The notes under the pieces are model-generated. The model made no database searches, had not been told where the DNA came from, and worked only from the letters and a program-made list of their open reading frames with translations. A stretch of 56,223 nucleotides of DNA from JANQRA01 sp035550735 (GTDB lineage: Bacteria; Actinomycetota; Acidimicrobiia; Spongiisociales; ZC4RG35), in assembly GCA_035550735.1 (NCBI GenBank), contig DASZOM010000049.1, forward strand, positions 1 through 56,223. The letters are read 5' to 3'. Each line of letters starts with the position of its first letter. Within the stretch, counting starts at the first letter, position 1. Shown in pieces: positions 49,380-56,223 of this stretch. A program made the position numbers and the translations under genes.

Positions 49380-49748
49380 TCACAGCACCTCGGGTGCCAA
49401 GGAGACGATGCGCATGAATCGCTCGTCACGCAGCTCTCGGGCCACGGGACCGAAGATGCGAGTTCCCCGTGGCTGACGGTTGGGGTCGATGATCACGCAG
49501 GCGTTGTCGTCGAAGCGGATGTATGTGCCGTCGGGACGACGCGACTCCTTCTTGGTCCGGACCACCACCGCCCGCACCACATCGCCCTTCTTTATCGAGC
49601 CGCCCGGAGTGGCCTCCTTGACGGTCCCCACGATGACGTCGCCCACCCCGGCATAGCGGCGCGACGACCCGCCGAGCACGCGGATGCAGAGCAACTCGCG
49701 AGCACCGGTGTTGTCGGCCACCTTGAGGCGGGACTCCTGCTGGATCAT
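49380..49748 (-). CDS. rplN: Ribosomal protein L14
   Basis: A 122-residue inter-subunit bridge protein. MIQQESRLKVADNTGARELL opens it; VVRTKKESRRPDGTYIRFDD and TRIFGPVARELRDERFMRIV are signatures. ATG 49748 overlaps the rpsQ stop by 4 bp. The long gap before rplX follows it. Confidence 0.98.
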   Translation of the reverse strand: MIQQESRLKVADNTGARELLCIRVLGGSSRRYAGVGDVIVGTVKEATPGGSIKKGDVVRAVVVRTKKESRRPDGTYIRFDDNACVIIDPNRQPRGTRIFGPVARELRDERFMRIVSLAPEVL

Positions 49749-50014
49749 CGGGCACGCTCCACGATCTCCACCACGCGCCACCTCTTCTGCTTGGAGAGGG
49801 GCCGGGTCTCCATGATCCGCACCGTGTCGCCGACATGAGCCTCGTTGCCCTCATCGTGGGCGTGGAACTTGGCGACGGTTCGCACCACCTTGTCGTAACT
49901 CGGATGGGCGGCCGACTCGGCGACCTCGACGGTGACCGTCTTGTCCCGGCTGTCGGAAACGACGACTCCGGTGCGCACTTTTCGGCTGTTCCTGGTCGCT
50001 TGCTCGGCCATCAC
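49745..50014 (-). CDS. rpsQ: Ribosomal protein S17
   Basis: An 89-residue OB-fold protein. RTGVVVSDSRDKTVTVEV and HDEGNEAHVGDTVRIMETRP then LSKQKRWRVVEIVERA are the S17 signatures. It overlaps both rpmC and rplN by 4 bp. Confidence 0.98.
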   Translation of the reverse strand: MMAEQATRNSRKVRTGVVVSDSRDKTVTVEVAESAAHPSYDKVVRTVAKFHAHDEGNEAHVGDTVRIMETRPLSKQKRWRVVEIVERAR

Positions 50015-50238
50015 GCACTCTCCTCGGAGGCGGCCGCCGCGGCGGCGCCCTCCATCTCGCGCTCACGCATCACCGTGAGGATGCGGGCGATCTCCTTCTT
50101 CACGGTCTTGAGGCGAGCGGTGTTGTCCAGTTGGTTCGTCGCCACCTGGAAGCGCAGGTTGAACCGCTCTTCCTTCGCCTCGAGCAGAGCTTCCATCAGC
50201 TCGTCGTCTTTGAGCTCCCGAAGATCTTCGACGCTCAT
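50011..50238 (-). CDS. rpmC: Ribosomal protein L29
   Basis: A 75-residue helical-hairpin protein near the tunnel exit. LRELKDDELMEALLEAKEER and NLRFQVATNQLDNTARLKTV are signatures; an Ala/Glu-rich tail (MEGAAAAAASEESA) extends past the core. It overlaps rplP by 4 bp. Confidence 0.97.
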   Translation of the reverse strand: MSVEDLRELKDDELMEALLEAKEERFNLRFQVATNQLDNTARLKTVKKEIARILTVMREREMEGAAAAAASEESA

Positions 50239-50648
50239 GAGTCCTCCCTGCTGACGACGCGGGTCTTGATGGGCAGCTTGTGGCCGGCCTTGCGCATCGC
50301 TTCTCGGGCCAGGTCCTCGGGGACACCGGCGAGCTCGAACATGACACGTCCCGGCTTCACCACGGACACCCAGAACTCGACGTTTCCCTTGCCGGAGCCC
50401 ATCCGGGTCTCGGCGGGCTTCTGGGTCACGGGCTTGTCCGGGAAGATGGTGATCCAGACCTTCCCGCCGCGCTTGACCGCACGAGTGATGGCGACACGTG
50501 CCGCCTCGATCTGGCGGGCGGTGATCCAGCCCGGCTCGAGGGCCTGCAGCCCGTACTCGCCGAAGCTCACCTCGGTGCCGCCCTTGGCGACTCCGGACAT
50601 GCGCCCGCGGTGCATCTTGCGGTGCTTGGTCCGCTTCGGCATCAGCAT
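50235..50648 (-). CDS. rplP: Ribosomal protein L16
   Basis: A 137-residue protein near the A-site. MLMPKRTKHRKMHRGRMSG is the expected N-terminus, ITARQIEAARVAITRAVKRG and ETRMGSGKGNVEFWVSVVKP the signatures. ATG 50648 is chosen from homologue starts (ML-x-P). It lies 37 bp after rpsC. Confidence 0.98.
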   Translation of the reverse strand: MLMPKRTKHRKMHRGRMSGVAKGGTEVSFGEYGLQALEPGWITARQIEAARVAITRAVKRGGKVWITIFPDKPVTQKPAETRMGSGKGNVEFWVSVVKPGRVMFELAGVPEDLAREAMRKAGHKLPIKTRVVSREDS

Positions 50649-50685
50649 GCGACGCCTCGCTTCGCTACTCGGTACTCGGACATCT

Positions 50686-51663
50686 TCACTCTTCCTCCGC
50701 CGCCTCGACCTCGGGCACCGCCTCGGTGGCCTCGACGGCCGGTGCGGCAGGGGTCTCCCCTTCCACGTCCTGCTCCTCGCGGGCACTCTGATACTGGAGC
50801 TGGGCATCGGCGGCGGTGGGCCGTCGGCCACCACCGGCCTCGATGAGACGGCGACCGCCCTCACGCTCACCGGCCTCGATGACGGGGCGCTTGCCCCCAC
50901 CCGCCTCGATGAGACGCGGCTTCTTCTCGCCGGCGGCCTCCTCGGCCCGGGACTTCAGGCTCTTCTGGGTGCGTCGGGCCGGCCCGCCGGTGGCCAGATC
51001 GGCCTCGGCGGCGATCCGCTCGCCCGACAGGGGACCTGTCTCGACCACCTCGCCCCGGTATACCCACACCTTGATCCCGATTGCTCCAACGGTGGTCTCC
51101 GCGGTGGCGGTGCCGAAGTCGATGTCGGCGCGCAGGGTGTGCAAGGGCACTCGCCCCTCGCGGTACCACTCGCGCCGTCCCATGTCGGCCCCGCCGAGAC
51201 GACCCTTGCACTCGACACGGACGCCTTCGGCGCCTGCCTTGAGTGCCGAGGCGACAGCCCGCTTCATGGCGCGCCGGAAGGCGATGCGATTCTCCAACTG
51301 GTCGGCGATGCCTCGCGCCAGGAGGGTTGCGTCGAGATCCGGGTCCTTGACCTCGTTGATGTTGAGCTTGACCCGGCCGGAGGTCATCTTCTCCAGACCC
51401 TCGCGGAGACGCTCCGCCTCCGAGCCCTTGCGCCCGATGACGACACCGGGGCGGGCGGTGTGGATGTCGACGATCAGCCGGTCACGGGTTCTCTCGATGT
51501 CGATGCGGGAGACGGCACCACGGGTCAGCTCGTTCTTCAGGTACTCACGGATCTGCCAGTCCTCGTTCACGAACGACACGTAGTCCTTGGTCGAGAACCA
51601 CTTCGACTTCCAGTCAGTGGCAACCCCGAGACGGAATGAATAGGGGTGTGTCTTCTGACCCAT
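50686..51663 (-). CDS. rpsC: Ribosomal protein S3 with long C-terminal extension
   Basis: A 325-residue protein, about 90 residues longer than the conserved S3 core. The KH domain (PGVVIGRKGSEAERLREGLE) and the C-terminal domain (AMKRAVASALKAGAEGVRVE to GRREWYREGRVPLHTLRADI) are normal. From about residue 240 the tail holds near-repeats RLIEAGGGKRP, VIEAGEREGGR and RLIEAGGGRRP, then an Ala/Glu-rich end. The tail is probably flexible and solvent-exposed near the mRNA entry side. It shares one base with the rplV stop. Confidence 0.97.
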   Translation of the reverse strand: MGQKTHPYSFRLGVATDWKSKWFSTKDYVSFVNEDWQIREYLKNELTRGAVSRIDIERTRDRLIVDIHTARPGVVIGRKGSEAERLREGLEKMTSGRVKLNINEVKDPDLDATLLARGIADQLENRIAFRRAMKRAVASALKAGAEGVRVECKGRLGGADMGRREWYREGRVPLHTLRADIDFGTATAETTVGAIGIKVWVYRGEVVETGPLSGERIAAEADLATGGPARRTQKSLKSRAEEAAGEKKPRLIEAGGGKRPVIEAGEREGGRRLIEAGGGRRPTAADAQLQYQSAREEQDVEGETPAAPAVEATEAVPEVEAAEEE

Positions 51664-52010
51664 CAGCTCACCTCCTCATTCATGTCCGACACGACGATCG
51701 TGATGTGACTGGTCCGCTTGTTGATCCGGGTGGCACGGCCACGGGCCCGGGGCCTGAACCGCTTCAACGTGGGGCCTTCGTCTGCGTAGGCCTCGGCGAC
51801 GATCAGCTCGTCGGCATCGAGGGCGTGGTTGTGCTCCGCGTTGGCCACCGCCGAACGCAGCGTCTTGGAGATGGGCTCGGCGGCGCCCCGGTTGGCGAGC
51901 CGGAGCACGTGCTCGGCCTCCTCGACCGGGAGACCCCGGACCAGGTCGAGCACCCGACGCACCTTGTAGGGCGACTGGCGGACGAAGCGATTCTCTGCCC
52001 TGACCCTCAT
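51663..52010 (-). CDS. rplV: Ribosomal protein L22
   Basis: A 115-residue protein lining the exit tunnel. VRQSPYKVRRVLDLVRGLPV and VANAEHNHALDADELIVAEA are signatures, with GPTLKRFRPRARGRATRI forming the beta-hairpin. It overlaps rpsS by 4 bp. Confidence 0.98.
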   Translation of the reverse strand: MRVRAENRFVRQSPYKVRRVLDLVRGLPVEEAEHVLRLANRGAAEPISKTLRSAVANAEHNHALDADELIVAEAYADEGPTLKRFRPRARGRATRINKRTSHITIVVSDMNEEVS

Positions 52011-52282
52011 CGTCTCACCGCCGCCTTGTCGGCATGTCCCCGAAAGGTACGGGTGGGAGCGAACTCGCCGAGCTTGTGTCCGACCATCGACTCGGTGATG
52101 TAAACGGGCACGTGCTTGCGGCCGTCGTGGACGGCGATGGTGTGCCCGATCATCTCCGGGATGATCGTGGAGCGCCGCGACCAGGTCCTGATCACTCGCT
52201 TCTGGTTGGTTCTGTTGAGCTCGTCGACCTTGTTGGCGAGGTGGTCGTCGACGAAGGGGCCCTTTCTCAGTGAGCGCGCCAT
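52007..52282 (-). CDS. rpsS: Ribosomal protein S19
   Basis: A 91-residue head protein. MARSLRKGPFVDDHLANKV, WSRRSTIIPEMIGHTIAVHD and VGHKLGEFAPTRTFRGHA are signatures. ATG 52282 is chosen because the family begins there; the frame extends upstream into rplB. Confidence 0.98.
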   Translation of the reverse strand: MARSLRKGPFVDDHLANKVDELNRTNQKRVIRTWSRRSTIIPEMIGHTIAVHDGRKHVPVYITESMVGHKLGEFAPTRTFRGHADKAAVRR

Positions 52283-52283
52283 G

Positions 52284-53117
52284 TCAGCGCCTGCCTTTCT
52301 TCGTGCGACGACGCACGATGTACTTGTCGGAAGCCTTCTTCTTGGAGCGGGTCCGCGCCTCGGGCTTGCCCCAGGGGCTGACCGGATGACGACCGCCGGA
52401 AGCCTTGCCCTCGCCACCACCGAGCGGGTGGTCGACCGGGTTCATGGCGACGCCACGAGTCTGCGGGCGCACGCCCTTCCAGCGATTGCGGCCGGCCTTT
52501 CCCACTTTGATCAGCTCCGCCTCGGTGTTGCCCACCTGGCCGATGGTGGCCCGGCAGTCGAGTGGCACCTGGCGCATCTCACCCGAGGGGAGACGGAGCA
52601 GGGCGAGGTCGCCCTCCTTGGACATGAGCTGCACGGCCGAGCCGGCGGAACGGGCCAGCTTGGCGCCGCCGCCGGGCCGCATCTCGATGGCGTGGACCAT
52701 GGTGCCGGCGGGGACGTTGCGCAACGGCAGGGCATTGCCGGGCCTGATGTCGGCGCCGGAGCCGGACTCGAGCCGGTCATCCACCGTCACCCCGAGGGGG
52801 GCGAGGATGTAGCGCTTCTCCCCGTCCGCATAGTTGAGCAGGGCGATGCGGGCGTTGCGATTGGGGTCGTACTGGATGGAGGCGACCCGCGCCGGGATGC
52901 CGTCCTTGTCGCGCTTGAAGTCGATCACGCGGTAACGCTGCTTGTGCCCACCGCCGCGATGGCGCGAGGTCACCCGACCGTTGGTGTTGCGGCCACCGGT
53001 CTTCGACTTCTTGGCGATGAGGGACTTCTCCGGCGTCGAGTCAGTGATCTCGGCGAAGTCCGAGACCGTCTGGAATCGCCGCCCTGGCGATGTCGGCTTG
53101 CGCTTCTTCACTGCCAT
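52284..53117 (-). CDS. rplB: Ribosomal protein L2
   Basis: A 277-residue protein essential for subunit association and peptidyl transfer. TSRHRGGGHKQRYRVIDFKR and RGVAMNPVDHPLGGGEGKAS are signatures, the latter with the invariant histidine near the active site. It lies one base before rpsS and one base after rplW. Confidence 0.98.
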   Translation of the reverse strand: MAVKKRKPTSPGRRFQTVSDFAEITDSTPEKSLIAKKSKTGGRNTNGRVTSRHRGGGHKQRYRVIDFKRDKDGIPARVASIQYDPNRNARIALLNYADGEKRYILAPLGVTVDDRLESGSGADIRPGNALPLRNVPAGTMVHAIEMRPGGGAKLARSAGSAVQLMSKEGDLALLRLPSGEMRQVPLDCRATIGQVGNTEAELIKVGKAGRNRWKGVRPQTRGVAMNPVDHPLGGGEGKASGGRHPVSPWGKPEARTRSKKKASDKYIVRRRTKKGRR

Positions 53118-53118
53118 C

Positions 53119-53406
53119 TCAAACTCCGAACAGGTCGATCGAGTCGCCGGCGGCGAGGGTGACCACGGCGCGCTTGATGTCCTTGCGCTTGCCCAGCTTC
53201 CAGCCGGTGCGCTTCACCTTCCCCTTGCGGTTCATGGTGTTGACCCGAACCACCCGCACCTCGAACACCTTCTCGATGGCGTCGCGGATCTGCTCCTTGT
53301 TGGCCCGGGGGTCGACCTCGAAGGTGTACGTGTTGTGACTCTCGATCAGGTCGTAGGACTTCTCGGATACGACCGGAGCGAGGATGATGTCGTGGGCGGT
53401 CCTCAT
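53119..53406 (-). CDS. rplW: Ribosomal protein L23
   Basis: A 95-residue tunnel-exit protein that docks trigger factor and SRP. DIILAPVVSEKSYDLIESHN and TFEVDPRANKEQIRDAIEKV are signatures; GKVKRTGWKLGKRKDIKRAV is the loop reaching the tunnel. It shares one base with the rplD stop. Confidence 0.98.
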   Translation of the reverse strand: MRTAHDIILAPVVSEKSYDLIESHNTYTFEVDPRANKEQIRDAIEKVFEVRVVRVNTMNRKGKVKRTGWKLGKRKDIKRAVVTLAAGDSIDLFGV

Positions 53407-54086
53407 CAGGACTCACCTCCGTCGGCTTCCTTTACGAAGTCGCTCTCGCTCACCTCGTAGGTGCTGGATCGCCCGACCGAGCCCACGGTGTGGGAGGTGA
53501 ACACCACCTGGTCGGACCAGAGCACGTCGTATGCGGTGAGGTGCCCGGGCTCGACCATGCGCACATCGGCGAGATTCCGGAACGACTTTCCTGCCGAACC
53601 GTCGAGCTGGGAGATCACCACCAAGGTCTTTCCGTTCACGCCCATGCCGTCGAGCAGCTGGAGCGCCTGCTTGGTCTTCGGAGCCGCCCAGTCGAGCTCG
53701 TCCACCACCATGACCGCCGACTCGGCGGCACGCGCTGACAGGGCGCTGCGCAGGGCGAGCCGCTTCATCTTCTTGGGCGTGCGCTGGCTGTGATCCCTGG
53801 GCTGGGGCCCATGGGCGACCCCGCCGCCGACCCACTGCGGGGATCGGCTGGAACCGTGACGGGCACGGCCCAGGCCCTTCTGACGCCAGGGCTTGCGGCC
53901 ACCGCCGCGCACGTCGCCCCGGGTCTTGCTGGCTGCGTTCCCACCGCGGGCCGCGGCGAGCTGAGCGGTCACCACCTGGTGGAGCACGTCCATGTTGGGC
54001 TCGATCCCGAACACCTCGGCGTCGAGCTTGATGGTGCCCGCCGAGGAGCCATCCGCCTTGAAGAGGGGGACCTTGATGTCAGCCAC
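53406..54086 (-). CDS. rplD: Ribosomal protein L4
   Basis: A 226-residue tunnel-wall protein. The extended loop is TRGDVRGGGRKPWRQKGLGR and ARHGSSRSPQWVGGGVAHGP; the C-terminal domain includes VMVVDELDWAAPKTKQALQL. It overlaps rplC by 8 bp. In enterobacteria L4 represses this operon, but no such leader lies in the window. Confidence 0.98.
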   Translation of the reverse strand: MADIKVPLFKADGSSAGTIKLDAEVFGIEPNMDVLHQVVTAQLAAARGGNAASKTRGDVRGGGRKPWRQKGLGRARHGSSRSPQWVGGGVAHGPQPRDHSQRTPKKMKRLALRSALSARAAESAVMVVDELDWAAPKTKQALQLLDGMGVNGKTLVVISQLDGSAGKSFRNLADVRMVEPGHLTAYDVLWSDQVVFTSHTVGSVGRSSTYEVSESDFVKEADGGES

Positions 54087-54720
54087 GGGCCTTCACCGCC
54101 TCCCTGACCAGCACGACCGAGCCCTTGGGGCCGGGAACGGCACCGTGGAGCAGGAGCAAGCCCCGCTCGGCGTCGACACCGGCAACCTCGAGATTGAGGG
54201 TGGTCACCTTCTCGCCGCCCATACGGCCTGCCATCCGCATCCCCTTGAAGACACGAGCCGGGGTGGCACAGGCGCCGATCGACCCGGGAGCGCGGTGCTT
54301 CTTGTGGTTGCCGTGCGAGGCGCCCTGTCCGGCGAAGTTGTGCCTCTTCACCACGCCGCTGAAACCCTTGCCCTTGGACACTCCGGAGACGTCGGCCTTG
54401 GCGCCGACCTCGAACATCTCCTCGACCTTGATCTCCTGGCCCACCTTGAACTGGCTCGGGTCGCCCACCTTGATCTCGATCAGATGTGCGGCCGGCTCCA
54501 CACCTGCCTTGGTGAAATGGCCGGCGGTCGGCTTGTTGACCGAGCCGGCGTCGCCATAGGAGATCTGGACGGCGTTGTAGCCGTCTCTCTCCACGGTCTT
54601 GACCTGGACGACGTGGACCGGCCCGGCCTTGACCACGGTGACCGGGATCGCCCGGGCCGCGTCGTCGAAGACCTGGGTCATACCGAGCTTCGTTCCCAGG
54701 ATTGCGTTGAGAGAGCTCAT
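54079..54720 (-). CDS. rplC: Ribosomal protein L3
   Basis: A 213-residue early-assembly protein. ILGTKLGMTQVFDDAARAIP and FSGVVKRHNFAGQGASHGNH then KKHRAPGSIGACATPARVF are signatures around the methylatable glutamine loop. It overlaps rpsJ by 4 bp (ATGA). Confidence 0.98.
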   Translation of the reverse strand: MSSLNAILGTKLGMTQVFDDAARAIPVTVVKAGPVHVVQVKTVERDGYNAVQISYGDAGSVNKPTAGHFTKAGVEPAAHLIEIKVGDPSQFKVGQEIKVEEMFEVGAKADVSGVSKGKGFSGVVKRHNFAGQGASHGNHKKHRAPGSIGACATPARVFKGMRMAGRMGGEKVTTLNLEVAGVDAERGLLLLHGAVPGPKGSVVLVREAVKARG

Positions 54721-55025
54721 AGCTTGATCTCGACTTCCACCCCGGCGGGCAGCTCGAGACGCATCAGCGAGTCCACCGTCTTCGGGGTGGGCTCGAGGAT
54801 GTCGATCAGCCGCTTGTGGATCCGCATCTCGAAGTGCTCCCGGGAGTCCTTGTGGACATGCGGGCCGCGCACGACGCAGTAGCGATGCACCTCGGTGGGA
54901 AGCGGCACCGGGCCCCGGATCTTGGCCTGGGTGCGCAACACCGTCTCGGTGATCTTCTTCGAAGACTCGTCGACCACGTTGTGGTCGTAAGCCTTGAGGC
55001 GGATGCGGATCTTCTGTTCAGCCAC
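54717..55025 (-). CDS. rpsJ: Ribosomal protein S10
   Basis: A 102-residue protein of the small-subunit head and of NusB-S10 antitermination complexes. IRIRLKAYDHNVVDESSKKI and VHRYCVVRGPHVHKDSREHF are signatures. It follows tuf by seven bases, so both are probably on one transcript. Codons mostly end in C or G, unlike the 5' part of tuf. Confidence 0.98.
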   Translation of the reverse strand: MAEQKIRIRLKAYDHNVVDESSKKITETVLRTQAKIRGPVPLPTEVHRYCVVRGPHVHKDSREHFEMRIHKRLIDILEPTPKTVDSLMRLELPAGVEVEIKL

Positions 55026-55032
55026 TAGGCAC

Positions 55033-56223
55033 TCACTTGTTGATCTTGATGACTCGGCCGGCGCCGACGGTGCGGCCGCCTTCTCGGATGGCGAAACGGA
55101 GACCTTCGTCCATGGCGATGGGAGCGATCAGCTCCACGGTCATCTCCGTATTGTCCCCAGGCATCACCATCTGCGTCCCCTCGGGAAGCTGGATGGTCCC
55201 GGTGACATCAGTCGTCCGGAAATAGAACTGAGGCCGATACCCAGGAAAGAACGGGTTGTGCCGGCCCCCCTCCTCCTTGGTCAACACATACACCTGAGCT
55301 TCGAAATCGGTATGCGGAGTGATACTCCCCGGCTTGGCCAACACCTGACCCCGCTCCACATCATCCTTACCAATCCCCCGCAACAAGACCCCCACGTTGT
55401 CGCCGGCGACACCCTGATCCAACAGCTTGCGGAACATTTCAATACCAGTCGCCACCGTCTTCTGCGTCGACCGGATCCCCACGATCTCCACTTCCTCATT
55501 CACATTGAGCACACCCTGCTCAATACGACCCGTCACCACCGTCCCCCGCCCAGTGATACTGAACACGTCCTCGATCGACATCAGAAACGGCTTTTCGGTA
55601 TCCCGAGCCGGATCCGGAACATAAGAATCCACCGCCCCCATCAACTCCATGATCTGATCCGAAGCCCCCTCATCCCCCTCCAACGCCAACAGAGCAGACC
55701 CCCGCACCACCGGAACCTCATCCCCCGGAAACTCATACTCCGTCAACAGATCCCGAACCTCCAACTCCACCAGATCCAAAAGCTCCGGATCGTCAACCAT
55801 GTCCACCTTGTTCAAAAACACCACAATCGACGGAACCCCCACCTGCCGAGCCAACAACACATGCTCCCGAGTCTGCGGCATCGGACCATCAGCCGCCGAC
55901 ACCACCAAAATCGCCCCATCCACCTGCGCCGCCCCCGTAATCATGTTCTTGATGTAATCAGCATGACCCGGCATATCCACATGCGCGTAATGACGCACAT
56001 CCGTCTCATACTCCACATGAGAAATCGAAATCGTGATCCCCCGCTCCCGCTCCTCAGGAGCCTTATCAATATTCTCAAACGACATAAACGCGTTATCCCC
56101 ACCCACACGCTCCGACAACACCTTCGTGATCGCAGCCGTCAACGTCGTCTTCCCATGATCAATATGACCCATCGTCCCCACATTCACATGAGGCTTCGTC
56201 CGCTCAAACTTCCGCTTGGCCAT
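55033..56223 (-). CDS. tuf: Translation elongation factor Tu
   Basis: A complete 396-residue GTPase delivering aminoacyl-tRNA; its ATG is the last codon of the window. GTP motifs are GHIDHGKTT, the switch I/II region with DMPGHADY, and FLNKVDMVDD; domain 2 begins near FLMSIEDVFSITGRGTVVTG. The 5' half uses G- and T-ending codons almost throughout (GGG, GTG, TTG, ACG, CAT, GAT), while roughly the last 60 codons use C-ending ones like the neighbouring ribosomal genes. fusA would be expected just outside the window. Confidence 0.98.
   Translation of the reverse strand: MAKRKFERTKPHVNVGTMGHIDHGKTTLTAAITKVLSERVGGDNAFMSFENIDKAPEERERGITISISHVEYETDVRHYAHVDMPGHADYIKNMITGAAQVDGAILVVSAADGPMPQTREHVLLARQVGVPSIVVFLNKVDMVDDPELLDLVELEVRDLLTEYEFPGDEVPVVRGSALLALEGDEGASDQIMELMGAVDSYVPDPARDTEKPFLMSIEDVFSITGRGTVVTGRIEQGVLNVNEEVEIVGIRSTQKTVATGIEMFRKLLDQGVAGDNVGVLLRGIGKDDVERGQVLAKPGSITPHTDFEAQVYVLTKEEGGRHNPFFPGYRPQFYFRTTDVTGTIQLPEGTQMVMPGDNTEMTVELIAPIAMDEGLRFAIREGGRTVGAGRVIKINK

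Noticed and set aside
49192..49383. A 63-codon frame in the rplN-rplX gap
   Set aside because: It begins inside rplN, has no ribosome site or recognisable protein features, and the gap's complementarity fits an RNA structure better.

Overview
The window comes from a high-GC bacterium, most likely an actinomycetote. An uncultured Acidimicrobiia-like lineage is my best guess, but it is an inference. The evidence is the gene order rplM-rpsI-glmM-glmS, the order secY-adk-map-rpmJ-rpsM-rpsK-rpsD-rpoA-rplQ, truA nearby, the four-cysteine forms of S4, S14 and L36, a short adenylate kinase, frequent GTG starts and tightly overlapping genes. No rRNA, tRNA, transposase, integrase, phage gene or CRISPR array was seen.

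Positions 1-29936 are a large cell-surface polysaccharide region in four transcription units. Minus-strand 8194-1 encodes a membrane UDP-sugar 4,6-dehydratase, a Wzz chain-length protein fused to a kinase-like domain that has lost its ATP-binding motifs, a polysaccharide deacetylase, a small membrane protein, two glycosyltransferases and a polytopic membrane protein cut by the window edge. Divergent plus-strand 8524-12830 encodes a sugar epimerase, a glycosyltransferase, a GNAT acetyltransferase and a Wzy/EpsG-like polymerase. Minus-strand 25966-12842 encodes two secreted repeat proteins, a polytopic membrane protein, a secreted metallophosphoesterase, a sulfotransferase, three glycosyltransferases, two APH-fold kinases and a hypothetical protein. 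Plus-strand 26113-29936 encodes an ABC-2 exporter pair, a third APH-fold kinase and a second sulfotransferase. Together they suggest synthesis and export of a surface polymer that may be sulfated and possibly phosphorylated.

A strong hairpin at 29949-29974 separates this region from a secreted protein made of five exact 50-residue repeats followed by plant-type leucine-rich repeats.

From 31905 to the end the genes are mostly housekeeping and on the minus strand: glmS, glmM, rpsI, rplM, truA, a Yip1-like protein, coaA, two small membrane proteins, then the alpha, spc and S10 ribosomal operons and tuf. glmS/glmM make the amino-sugar precursors used by the cell wall and probably by the upstream polysaccharide genes.

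The most unusual non-coding signals are a dispersed 48-bp hairpin element in four copies (31857-39839), three of them at the 3' ends of genes and one encoding the C-terminus of TruA; perfect hairpins on both sides of secY, one with a 23-bp stem; a 184-bp structured gap between rplX and rplN; a repeated 11-bp box in the 8.2-8.5 kb divergent promoter; and an abrupt codon-usage change inside tuf.
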